A stretch of DNA of 64,000 nt, taken from positions 124,001 to 188,000 of the forward strand of contig NZ_JAPPUW010000004.1 of NCBI RefSeq assembly GCF_026712205.1, given 5' to 3'. The DNA is from Pelomonas aquatica. Lineage in GTDB: Bacteria; Pseudomonadota; Gammaproteobacteria; Burkholderiales; Burkholderiaceae_C. The notes below the pieces were generated by a model that was not told the origin of the DNA, did not search any database, and saw only the letters and a program-made list of their open reading frames with translations. Positions 12,548 to 19,885 of the stretch are shown in pieces. The position numbers were made by a program, and so were the translations under genes. Numbering within the stretch: position 1 is the first letter of the stretch; every line of letters starts with the position of its first letter.

Positions 12548-13117
12548 ATGGAACCCCGCCACACCTACGACCAATACCGCGAGTTCTGCGAACTCGCGCG
12601 GCAGAAGCAAGTCATCTTCTACTACGTCGGCTACTTCTCGCAGAACATCATCACGGCCATGGCCGAGGCGGTGAAGCTGCGGCTGGAGCAGTCCGGCACC
12701 GCCGGCCCGACGCGCCGGCGGCTGTTCTCGTCCTTCGTCGAGATGGCGCAGAACATCATCCACTACTCGTCCGACGCGCTGTCGCCGCCGCAGCAGCTCG
12801 ACAAGGAACTGCGCCACGGCTCGGTCTGCATCGGCGTGGACGCCGAGGGCCGGCACTTCCTGCTGTGCGCCAACCCCATCGCCATCGACCAGGCCGAGAC
12901 GCTGCGCCAGCGCCTGGAGACCCTGCGCACGATGACACTGGACGAGATCAAGGCCAGCTACCGCGAGTCGCTGCGCAGCGACTCGCCGGAAGACAGCAAG
13001 GGCGCCGGCATGGGCTTCCTGACGATGGCGCGCGACGCCAGCGAGCCGCTGGAGTTCGAGTTCCAGAACACCGGGGACGCCGCCACCGCGATGTTCTTCC
13101 TGAAGACCACCATCTGA
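12548..13117 (+). CDS. SiaB family protein kinase
   Basis: 189 residues of the SiaB/DUF6272 family, an atypical histidine-kinase-fold Ser/Thr kinase. In P. aeruginosa SiaB phosphorylates SiaC and so opposes SiaA. An N-box-like segment (SSFVEMAQNIIHYS, about 60-75) and a glycine-rich G-box-like segment (GAGMGFLTMARDA, about 155) are visible. It lies between the phosphatase and the phosphoprotein genes with short gaps, so it belongs to the same operon. It shows no membrane segment. Confidence 0.88.
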   Translation: MEPRHTYDQYREFCELARQKQVIFYYVGYFSQNIITAMAEAVKLRLEQSGTAGPTRRRLFSSFVEMAQNIIHYSSDALSPPQQLDKELRHGSVCIGVDAEGRHFLLCANPIAIDQAETLRQRLETLRTMTLDEIKASYRESLRSDSPEDSKGAGMGFLTMARDASEPLEFEFQNTGDAATAMFFLKTTI

Positions 13118-13140
13118 GAACAACCCGAAGAGCCCCTGTC

Positions 13141-13530
13141 ATGAACCCCCTCCACATCCCCGCCACGGCCAGTTCGCCCGAAGTGGACTTCCGCTTCGAC
13201 GCCCACGAACTGCTGCTGCGTGGCGAATCCTTCCCCGAGAACGCCGCCGCCTTCTACGGCCCCGTCATCGCCGCGCTGCGCGAGTTCCTGGCCCTGCCCG
13301 ACGCCGACCGCACGCTGGTCGTCAAAGTCGCGCTGACCTACTTCAACAGCTCCAGCACCAAGATGCTGTTCACCCTCCTCGACCTGCTGGACAAGGCCGC
13401 GTCGGCCGGCCGGCGCGTGCGCCTGGACTGGCTGCACGACAGCGAGGACGACACCATCCGCGAGTTCGGCGAGGAGCTGACGGCGGACTTCACCCACCTC
13501 GAGATCAAGCTCCGTGCTGTCGACGCCTGA
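13141..13530 (+). CDS. SiaC family regulatory phosphoprotein (DUF1987)
   Basis: 129 residues. In P. aeruginosa unphosphorylated SiaC binds and activates the diguanylate cyclase SiaD. The family signature with the phospho-acceptor region is seen as LTYFNSSSTK (Ser70-Thr73). The canonical proteins read NTSS at this place, so the exact phosphosite here is an inference. The last codons overlap the start of the cyclase gene by 17 bp, which suggests coupled translation and a stoichiometric partnership. Confidence 0.9.
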   Translation: MNPLHIPATASSPEVDFRFDAHELLLRGESFPENAAAFYGPVIAALREFLALPDADRTLVVKVALTYFNSSSTKMLFTLLDLLDKAASAGRRVRLDWLHDSEDDTIREFGEELTADFTHLEIKLRAVDA

Positions 13531-14284
13531 TTCGCGCTCCGACGCGCCGCCGCAGGCGCCCGCCGCGCTGGCGCCCGACCTGTTCGAGCAGGAGGCCGCC
13601 GCGCTCGAGCGTGCGCTGCTCACGCGCGACGACGCGACGCTGCCGGCCGCCGACTACCGCGCCGCCCTGGCCGACCTGGTGGGCCACTTCGAGCGCCTGA
13701 TGCGCGAGAGCCGTCGACTGATCCGCCGCAGCGACCGCGAGGAGCGCGAGCTCAACGTGCTGAACGGCGAGCTGCACCGCCTCGCGTCCCAGCTCGAATA
13801 CAAGGCCCGCCACGACTCGCTCACCGGCGCGCTGAACCGCGGCGCCATCTTCGAGCGCGCCGGCCGGCTGCTCGAAGGCGGCGCGCTGGCCCTCGTCGTG
13901 CTGGACATCGATTTCTTCAAGAGCATCAACGACGCCTACGGCCACCCGGCCGGCGACGCCGTCATCTGCGAGGTCGTGGAGCGGCTGCGCGGCGCCGTTC
14001 CCGAGCGGGCCGAGATCGGCCGCGTCGGCGGCGAGGAGTTCTCCATCCTGCTGCCGGAGATGCCGCTGGCCGAGGCCCTGCTGCGCGCCGAGGCCGTGCG
14101 CCACGCCATCGCCGGCCAGCCCTTCGACTGCCTGCCCGGCCGCATCGTGACGGCCAGCTTCGGCGTCAGCGACACGGCCCGCCACGGTGCCTTCGGCGAC
14201 GCCTATGCGCGCGCCGACGAGGCCCTTTTCGAAGCCAAGCGCGGCGGGCGCAACCAGGTGCGCGCCGCCCGGGCCGTGCCGTGA
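13514..14284 (+). CDS. Diguanylate cyclase (GGEEF), SiaD-like
   Basis: Makes cyclic di-GMP from two GTP. It has 256 residues: an N-terminal helical region (about 20-90, rich in Arg/Glu, likely coiled coil) and a GGDEF domain. DSLTGALNR opens the domain, DIDFFKSINDAYGH binds metal, and the active-site motif is GGEEF (about 171-175). The usual RxxD inhibitory site upstream of GGEEF is absent. No membrane segment is seen. The start is GTG at 13514 inside the siaC-like gene. Activation by the SiaC-like protein is inferred from the P. aeruginosa SiaC/SiaD pair. Confidence 0.92.
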   Translation: MLSTPDSRSDAPPQAPAALAPDLFEQEAAALERALLTRDDATLPAADYRAALADLVGHFERLMRESRRLIRRSDREERELNVLNGELHRLASQLEYKARHDSLTGALNRGAIFERAGRLLEGGALALVVLDIDFFKSINDAYGHPAGDAVICEVVERLRGAVPERAEIGRVGGEEFSILLPEMPLAEALLRAEAVRHAIAGQPFDCLPGRIVTASFGVSDTARHGAFGDAYARADEALFEAKRGGRNQVRAARAVP

Positions 14285-14289
14285 TCCGC

Positions 14290-14765
14290 ACGCCGATGCA
14301 GGCCTGCCCCGGCTGAGCGTCGCCCAGCGCCTGTGGGCCTTCTTCGGGCTGCTGCTGGCCGGCGCCGTGCAGGCAAGGCTGCCGGCCGATGGCGGCTGGG
14401 GCCCCGCGCGGCCTTTGCCGGCAGCGCGCTGCTGACCATGCTCGCGGTGCGCAGCGTGCTGGGGCCGCTGGAGCGTGCCAACGCGGGCACGCTGGCGATG
14501 GCCCACACCGACGCGCTGACCGGCCCGGCGTTGCGCAGCCGCTTCACGGCCGCCACGGAGAAACATCCGGCCACCCCGGCTGCGCCGGGACGTGGACCAG
14601 CTCAAGGCCGTCAACACCCACCAGTGGCGGGGCCGGGCGCTGGACCTGAGCGTCTCCATCGGCATGGCGCCGTTCCCGTCGCACGGCCGCAGCGCCGAGA
14701 CGCTGCTCATCGGCGGCGTGGACCGCGCACCCCGCGCCGCGAGCTGCCCGGCTCCATCATCATGC
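14290..14765 (+). pseudogene. Decayed membrane-bound GGDEF gene
   Basis: No intact frame exists, but pieces of a diguanylate cyclase are readable in order over three frame segments. LSVAQRLWAFFGLLLAGAVQA resembles a first transmembrane helix (about 14313). SVLGPLERANAGTLAMAHTDALTG resembles a HAMP-to-GGDEF junction (about 14447-14523). DQLKAVN (14592) and LSVSIGMAPFPSHGRSAETLL (about 14646-14710) come from the GGDEF core. The central part that should carry GGDEF itself is deleted. It lies directly behind the siaD-like gene. Confidence 0.75.
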
Positions 14766-14779
14766 TCGCCGGACGAGGC

Positions 14780-15895
14780 TCAGAAAAACCCGTGCAACTC
14801 GACGAAGCCCTGCCGGCGGTTGTCGAACGCGTTCGGCGGCACGCCGCCGAAGCGCCGGTAGCCCACGCGCAGCTGCGCGAAGGCGAAGGGCATGTACTCG
14901 TAGACCAGGCTGTAGCGCAGCTTGTTGTCGCCGGGCACGCGTCGGTCGGGGTCGAGGTATTCGCTGGTCAGCTTGAGGTTGTGCCCCTGGCGCACCAGCC
15001 AGTCGGCCTCCAGCAGCGTGGCCAGCTGGCGGCGCCGGCCCTCGGGGTAGCCGGCATCGCCGACGAAATCGACCTCGCCCAGCCAGACCACCGGCCCGGT
15101 CGTCATGCCGGCGAAGAAGCCATAGGCCTGGCGGTCGCCGGCCGTGGACCTGACCCGGGCCGCCGCCGCGCCGAGGCGGCCCCAGGGCTGCATCCAGATC
15201 GCCTGGGCCGTGGTCTGGTGGCCGCTCGCGCCGCCCCTGTTGCCGGGGCCGTCGCTGCGCACGAGCTGGATGGACCAGGCCCCGCTCTCATGCCCGAGCT
15301 CCAGGCCCTTGTCGGGCACGGTCATGCTGATGCCGCTGAGCTGGCGCACGAAGGCCAGGTTGTCCTGCAGGCGCCAGCCGAAGGGCAGGTAGAACTGGCC
15401 CGCCTTGGCATACCAGCCCAGGCCCGGCGTCGACAGACGCACATAGGCTTCCTGGCGTTCGGCCCTGCCCGGCGCGAGTTGCTGGTCGACGTAGGCGCCC
15501 AGCCAGCCCTTGACGAGCTGCACGTCGGCGTAGAGCCGCGTCTGCTCGGTGCCGCCGACGCGGCTGATCGGCTGGCCAGGGATGGCCGTGCGCGTCGTGG
15601 CCGTGCGGAAGTCGCCGCCCAGGCGCAGGCGCTCGTCCAGCAGCGCGCCGTTCCAGCCCTGCATGGCTTCAGGCAGGGCATTGGCCGCGATCGAGCCCTG
15701 CGCGAACGCGTTGCCCAGCGCGTTGCGAAGGCCGCCGCCGCTCGGGTTCACATGGCAGGCCACGCACTTCAGGCCCATGCGAACCGCGAGATAGGGCTCG
15801 GCGCGGGCCGGCGCCGGCAGCAGCGACAACAGCAAGGCAAGGCAGCACGACAGCCGTGCCGCCGCCCTCACCGTGGAGCCCCGTTGTCGATCCAC
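14780..15895 (-). CDS. Outer-membrane beta-barrel protein with one haem motif
   Basis: 371 residues of unknown function. A signal peptide (LLLSLLPAPARA) is followed by CVACHVNPSGGG, a single c-type haem attachment motif near residue 43. The rest is rich in alternating polar/aromatic strands (WYAKAGQFYLPFGWRLQ, LKLTSEYLDPDRR) and ends in FVELHGFF, consistent with an outer-membrane barrel closing on Phe. Its start overlaps the upstream cytochrome lipoprotein gene by 28 bp. A role in passing electrons to or through the outer membrane is an inference. Confidence 0.75.
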   Translation of the reverse strand: MDRQRGSTVRAAARLSCCLALLLSLLPAPARAEPYLAVRMGLKCVACHVNPSGGGLRNALGNAFAQGSIAANALPEAMQGWNGALLDERLRLGGDFRTATTRTAIPGQPISRVGGTEQTRLYADVQLVKGWLGAYVDQQLAPGRAERQEAYVRLSTPGLGWYAKAGQFYLPFGWRLQDNLAFVRQLSGISMTVPDKGLELGHESGAWSIQLVRSDGPGNRGGASGHQTTAQAIWMQPWGRLGAAAARVRSTAGDRQAYGFFAGMTTGPVVWLGEVDFVGDAGYPEGRRRQLATLLEADWLVRQGHNLKLTSEYLDPDRRVPGDNKLRYSLVYEYMPFAFAQLRVGYRRFGGVPPNAFDNRRQGFVELHGFF

Positions 15896-16305
15896 TGGCG
15901 GATCAGGCCGATCGTCGTCGCATCGAGATAGGGCCCCCCGAAAGGCATGCGCGCGCCGACGGCGGCGTGGCCTTCGATCTTCTGCACGATGTAGCTGTTG
16001 GCCGAATCACCCGGCGCCACGCGCTTGATCGACGGCACTTCGGCGCTCGCGACGTTGACCAGCATCATGTAGCTGTTGGCCGCGTCCAGCTTCAGGCCCT
16101 GCGGCGCCGCGGCGCCGGCATGGCAGGCCGAGCAGATCGGCGTGAACACATGGGTCTGGATGGAACTGAAGGTCGCCGTCATCGGCATGTTCGGGTCGCC
16201 GCCCGGCATGCCGCCCGGCCCGCCGTAACCGCCGCCGCCGCCGCAGCCCGCCATCCCCACCAGCACGGCACCGAGGGTGCCGAGTCGCATTGCCGAAGTC
16301 TTCAT
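15868..16305 (-). CDS. c-type cytochrome lipoprotein
   Basis: 145 residues. The lipobox LVGMAGC is followed by a Gly-rich linker, so it is a lipid-anchored periplasmic protein. One haem motif, CSACH, lies in TPICSACHAGAAAPQG. ARMPFGG near the end may supply the axial Met. The C-terminal helix LIRQWIDNGA is typical of PSCYT-like cytochrome domains. The ATG at 16305 is preferred (AAAGGAC upstream) over one at 16326. It is the first gene of a two-gene unit with the haem-motif barrel protein. Confidence 0.85.
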   Translation of the reverse strand: MKTSAMRLGTLGAVLVGMAGCGGGGGYGGPGGMPGGDPNMPMTATFSSIQTHVFTPICSACHAGAAAPQGLKLDAANSYMMLVNVASAEVPSIKRVAPGDSANSYIVQKIEGHAAVGARMPFGGPYLDATTIGLIRQWIDNGAPR

Positions 16306-16373
16306 GGCCGTCCTTTCGTGACACACATCGGTGTGTGCCTCGCCAGGCCGCGAGAGTTCATCGGAAGGCGAAG

Positions 16374-17078
16374 TTAGAACGCCGCACTGAGGCTCAGCAC
16401 CAGCGCCCGCCGCCGTGTCGGGTCGGTCCAGGTGTAGGGCCCGCCACGGCCGGCCGCGACCCAGGCGAGCTGCAGCTCGCAGCCGCGCCCCATCTGCCAG
16501 GAGGCGCCCATGCGCTGGTCGACGCGCACCGCGCCCTGCGCCTCGACATAGGCCTGCAGCGCAGCGCCGTGCCCGTGCAGCACGCCGACATGCCCGAAGG
16601 CCGAGACGTCCTGGCCAAGGGGCCAGCGCAGGTTGAACTCGCCATAGATGCTGCGCTGGCCACTACCGTAGTAGTCCGGCGAGTGGTGCAGGCGCAGGTT
16701 CCAGCGCTCGCCGAGCAGGCCGGCATAGGCCTCGGCGAAGTCGTAGCGCGAGACGTTCTCGAAGCGGTTCAGCAGCAGGCCGGCCTCGCCGTCCAGACCG
16801 GGCAGCAGGGCGAAGACACGACCCCCATAGGCGCGCAGCCAGGCGCCATGGTGCTCGTCGTCGAAGCGGGCCCATGCCAGCAGCGCGCCGCCATACCAGC
16901 CCGCCTCGCCGTCCCAGGCCAGGCCGAGCTGGAAGCTCGGGCGGTTGCCGCTGTAGGAGATGCCGCGCTCGCGGGCATCGCTTTGCAGCGACAGCGTCGC
17001 GCCCGCATCCGCGCGCGCCGCGCCGGCCAGCAGCGAGGCGGTCAGGGCGGTCAGGCAGGCCAGGCGCGCGTGCGGCAT
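16374..17078 (-). CDS. Outer-membrane protein (TorF/TIGR02001-like)
   Basis: 234 residues. A signal peptide (LTALTASLLAGAARA) is followed by GATLSLQSDARERGISYSG, the style of opening seen in TIGR02001-type putative porins. The body has amphipathic strands and ends in LVLSLSAAF with the C-terminal Phe of outer-membrane barrels. The start at 17078 shares one base with the subtilase stop (TGATG), so it is the last gene of the sigma/anti-sigma/protease operon. Its function is unknown. Confidence 0.78.
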   Translation of the reverse strand: MPHARLACLTALTASLLAGAARADAGATLSLQSDARERGISYSGNRPSFQLGLAWDGEAGWYGGALLAWARFDDEHHGAWLRAYGGRVFALLPGLDGEAGLLLNRFENVSRYDFAEAYAGLLGERWNLRLHHSPDYYGSGQRSIYGEFNLRWPLGQDVSAFGHVGVLHGHGAALQAYVEAQGAVRVDQRMGASWQMGRGCELQLAWVAAGRGGPYTWTDPTRRRALVLSLSAAF

Positions 17079-18283
17079 CAATCGACAGTTTGCCGCAATG
17101 CCGTGCAGGCCGGGCCGCGTGTGCCGGCATGGCGGGCCAGCGTCGCGCAGCTGTCGATGCCGCCGCGGGGACCGGTGACCAGCGCCGTCCTCTGCAGCGG
17201 GCCTTTGCGCCCGCCGTCCAACTCGCAGACCAGGGCCAGCAGGCCGGCCGCGTGGGCGGCCGCGAAGGAGGAGCCCGACACCAATGCCCAGCCGCCGCCG
17301 GGCACGGTGCTGGGCACGTCGAGCCCCGGCGCGGTCACGGCACCTTCGGGCAGGGGCGGCGCGCTGCCGACGACCAGGACGCCCGGGTGGTTGGCCGGGA
17401 AGGGCCCGCCCGCGCTCGGCAAGGCGGCGACGATGGTGGCGCCGCGCGCCTGGGCCTGGTCCAGCAGCAGGCCGAGCAGGCGGTCGTCCGGCCCGCCCAG
17501 GCTCATGTTGATGATGTCGGCACGCTGCTGGATGGCCGCGTACAAGGCCCTGGCCAGGCCGAGGCTGGTGCACAGCGTCTGCGCGCCGGCCGCCTGCCAG
17601 CAGGCGCGCAATGCGAGCAGCCGGGCCTGCGGCGCGACGCCGGCGATGCCCAGGCCGTTGTCGGCGCGCGCCGCGATGATGCCGGCCACGGCCGTGCCAT
17701 GGCCCTCGGCGGGCGGCGGACGGTCGTCGACGAAGTTCTCGTTCAGCGCGACCTGGCCGGCCAGGTCCGGGTGGCCGGCCTCCACGCCGCTGTCGACGAC
17801 GGCCACGCGCACGCCGCGGCCGGTGGCGAGCCGGTGCAGTTCGGCCAGATGCCATTGCCGGGCCGCCGGCTGGGCCGCGTAGAGCGGCTCCTGCTGCGCG
17901 CCCTGGGCCTGGTAGAGGCCGACCGGCTGGGCCCAGGCCACGCGCCTGTCCCCGGTCACGGCCCGCGCCGCCTGGGCCGACGTGCGCGTGTCGCCCTCTG
18001 GCAGGCGCATGACGAAGCAGTCCACGCCGGCCAGGGGCATGGCCCATTCGCCGCTCATCTGCAGCCCGTGCGCGCGCGCCAGGCTCCGGGCGGTCTGCTC
18101 GCGCGACTGCCGGCCCACGCCCTCGCCGTAGGTGCCGGCATAGCTGCCGTCGGGCCGGTAATGCGCCTTGGGCAGTTGCAGCATCACGAGGACCTGGCGC
18201 TGCGCCTCCTCGGCCTGGGCCATGGCGCGGCCGCCGCACAGGCTGCAGGCCAGCAGCACCAGCAGATGCAGCCACGGCCTCAT
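17078..18283 (-). CDS. S8 family serine peptidase (subtilase)
   Basis: Exported subtilisin-like protease of 401 residues. A signal peptide (1-22) is followed by a propeptide-like region (about 30-125) and the peptidase domain with Asp164 (VVDSGVEAGHPD), His195 (EGHGTAVAGI) and Ser339 (SGSSFAAAHAAG). The segment that normally reads AAGN and gives the oxyanion Asn reads AALPSAGG here. The start at 18283 overlaps the anti-sigma gene stop by 4 bp (ATGA). Operon context suggests a job linked to the envelope signal handled by the sigma factor. The substrate is unknown. Confidence 0.9.
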   Translation of the reverse strand: MRPWLHLLVLLACSLCGGRAMAQAEEAQRQVLVMLQLPKAHYRPDGSYAGTYGEGVGRQSREQTARSLARAHGLQMSGEWAMPLAGVDCFVMRLPEGDTRTSAQAARAVTGDRRVAWAQPVGLYQAQGAQQEPLYAAQPAARQWHLAELHRLATGRGVRVAVVDSGVEAGHPDLAGQVALNENFVDDRPPPAEGHGTAVAGIIAARADNGLGIAGVAPQARLLALRACWQAAGAQTLCTSLGLARALYAAIQQRADIINMSLGGPDDRLLGLLLDQAQARGATIVAALPSAGGPFPANHPGVLVVGSAPPLPEGAVTAPGLDVPSTVPGGGWALVSGSSFAAAHAAGLLALVCELDGGRKGPLQRTALVTGPRGGIDSCATLARHAGTRGPACTALRQTVD

Positions 18284-18891
18284 CGCGGCGGCCCCGGTTG
18301 CAGCGGCTCGGCCAGCTGGACGATCGGCGCCGAGCGCAGCGCCGCCAGCCCGCGCGCGTCCACGCGCAGCAGCCAGGCGCCGGTCTCGGTCGGGCCTGCG
18401 ACGATGCCGGCGCCCTGCGCCCGCAACAGCTCGCGCAGCTGCTGCTCGCTGGCGCCGGGCTTGAACATGACCAGGGCATCGGCCACGACGGGTGCGCTGC
18501 CGGCAGCCGACAGGCCCTGGTAGTCGGGCGCGTCGACGCGGGCCTGCAGCCACAGTGCCAGCAGCGCGGCGACGGCCACGCCCTGCAGGCCCAGGGCCCA
18601 GGGCATCCAGCGCGGCGTGCGCGGCTGCGCCTGGCGCTCGGGCTGCATGCGGGCGTGCAGCCTGGCCAGGCCGGCCTGCACGTCGCCCTGCTCCGGCAGT
18701 GCGCCGGCCACGTCCAGCAGGGTCTGCATCGGCCGTTCGGCGGCCAGCTCGGCGCGGCAGGCGGCACAGCGCGGCAGATGCTGCTGCACCTGCCGCAGCT
18801 CGGCCGGGTCGAGCTGGCCGCGGGCATACCAGGGCAGCAAGGCCTGCACGGCCACATGCTCGTCATGCTCCATCGGGACGACCACACTCAT
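18280..18891 (-). CDS. Anti-sigma factor with protease-propeptide-like periplasmic domain
   Basis: 203 residues. The N-terminal zinc-finger anti-sigma domain has HLPRCAACRAEL (about 38-49), the HxxxCxxC pattern of zf-HC2 proteins. One transmembrane helix follows (WALGLQGVAVAALLALWLQA, about 97-116). The periplasmic part (about 135-200) reads ALVMFKPGASEQQLRELL and continues with a pattern ending LRSAPIVQLAEP, which resembles propeptides of subtilases (fervidolysin/I9 type). Its start overlaps the sigma gene stop by 4 bp, and its stop overlaps the subtilase start. Sequestration of the upstream sigma factor is expected from the family. Confidence 0.87.
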   Translation of the reverse strand: MSVVVPMEHDEHVAVQALLPWYARGQLDPAELRQVQQHLPRCAACRAELAAERPMQTLLDVAGALPEQGDVQAGLARLHARMQPERQAQPRTPRWMPWALGLQGVAVAALLALWLQARVDAPDYQGLSAAGSAPVVADALVMFKPGASEQQLRELLRAQGAGIVAGPTETGAWLLRVDARGLAALRSAPIVQLAEPLQPGPPR

Positions 18892-19526
18892 GACGATTCC
18901 CCTTGGGCCGGCGCGGCCAGGTCATCCAGCAGCAGGCGCAGCCGGCGGCGCGCGTAGAACATGCGCGTCTTCACGGTTTCCGGCGGGCAGCCCACGACAT
19001 CGGCGATCTCGCCGTAGGCCATGTCGTGGAAATAGCAGAGCTCGACAACCGCGCGATGTTCGGGCGACAGCTCGGCCAGTGCCGCGGCCAGGCGGCCGCG
19101 CAGCTGCGCCAGGCCCAGCTGCTGCTCGGGGCCGGGGCCGGGGTCGGCCGGCTCGTCGATATCGTCGGCGCCAACTGGCAGGTCCAGCCGGCTCAGCGCC
19201 TTCAGGGCCTTGCGGTAGGCGATGCCGAAGACCCAGGTCGACAGCTTGCTGCGGCCGTCGAAGCTGTCGGCGCGCTGCCAGACGACCAGCATGGTGTCGT
19301 TCAGCGCCTCCTCGACCTGCTCGCCCTGGCGCAGCATGTGCACCAGGAAGCGCCACAGCCGCGGGTGGTAGAGGCGGTAGAGCGCATCGAACTCGGCGCG
19401 CCGGCCGCGCCTGATGCCGGCCAGCAGCGCCAGCTCCACGGCTTCGCCTGCCCCCCCGCTCCGGCCTTCGGCCGGGCCGCCGTCACGCGTTCTGCTGAGG
19501 CTGAGCCAGTTCAACATGCTCGACAC
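18888..19526 (-). CDS. ECF-type RNA polymerase sigma factor
   Basis: 212 residues with sigma region 2 (FDALYRLYHPRLWRFLVHML, then EEALNDTMLVVWQRADSFDG) and region 4 (LSPEHRAVVELCYFHDMAYGEIADVVGCPPETVKTRMFYARRRL). Regions 1.1 and 3 are absent, as in the extracytoplasmic function group. It is the first gene of a four-gene operon with the anti-sigma factor, a subtilase and an outer-membrane protein, all with 1-4 bp overlaps. The start is GTG 19526 or ATG 19517. Confidence 0.93.
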   Translation of the reverse strand: MSSMLNWLSLSRTRDGGPAEGRSGGAGEAVELALLAGIRRGRRAEFDALYRLYHPRLWRFLVHMLRQGEQVEEALNDTMLVVWQRADSFDGRSKLSTWVFGIAYRKALKALSRLDLPVGADDIDEPADPGPGPEQQLGLAQLRGRLAAALAELSPEHRAVVELCYFHDMAYGEIADVVGCPPETVKTRMFYARRRLRLLLDDLAAPAQGESS

Positions 19527-19556
19527 GATCCGGTTCAGCCAAGGGTTGGGTTGCGC

Positions 19557-19586
19557 GTGAGTCCCGAGCCGGCGGTAAAAGGTTCA
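19557..19586 (-). promoter_or_regulatory. Candidate ECF promoter of the sigma operon
   Basis: On the minus strand TGAACC (19586-19581), 17 bases, then GACTCA. The AAC core in the -35 box and the spacing are of the kind ECF sigma factors use, and the site lies about 30-60 bp before the start codon. This is pattern matching only. Confidence 0.3.
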
Positions 19587-19704
19587 AGGCGTCGCAACAG
19601 TCCCAGGCCACGAAGGCCGGCGCCCTTGCTGGACGGATGCGCGGGCCGTTCGGCGAACTGCCTGGACGCTGCGCCCACGTGAACCGCACCAACGAATCGC
19701 GCAA

Positions 19705-19737
19705 TAGGAAAAGGGGTTAGCGTCTCCGCTAACCCCT
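19705..19737 (-). terminator. Rho-independent terminator after tRNA-Val
   Basis: Perfect 11-bp stem AGGGGTTAGCG/CGCTAACCCCT (19712-19737, loop of 4), followed on the minus strand by TTTTCC. It lies 26 bp downstream of the tRNA 3' end. Confidence 0.88.
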
Positions 19738-19763
19738 CATCACATCTTCACATCTTCAGAATT

Positions 19764-19840
19764 TGGTAGGCGCGATTGGATTCGAACCAACGACCCCCAC
19801 CATGTCAAGGTGGTGCTCTAACCAACTGAGCTACGCGCCT
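19764..19840 (-). tRNA. tRNA-Val (anticodon GAC)
   Basis: 77 nt including an encoded CCA. The acceptor stem pairs AGGCGCG with CGCGCCT. The D arm is GCTCAGTTGGTTAGAGC, the anticodon stem CCACC/GGTGG encloses TTGACAT, and the T arm contains GGTTCGAATCC. A terminator follows. It stands alone between the sigma operon and relA. No integrase gene or duplicated tRNA end is seen nearby. Confidence 0.97.
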
Positions 19841-19885
19841 GAAGAGCTGCGCACTATAGCATGGATTTCTGGACGCCGTCCAGAT

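Noticed and set aside
16374..18887. An 837-codon minus-strand frame across the outer-membrane protein, subtilase and anti-sigma genes
   Set aside because: Only the last 234 codons are a real protein; the rest is the shadow of two recognised genes in another frame, with Arg/Pro/Ala-rich sequence.
19764..19840. tRNA-Val as an integration site of a genomic island
   Set aside because: No integrase gene, no duplicated tRNA 3' end and no change in gene character next to it.
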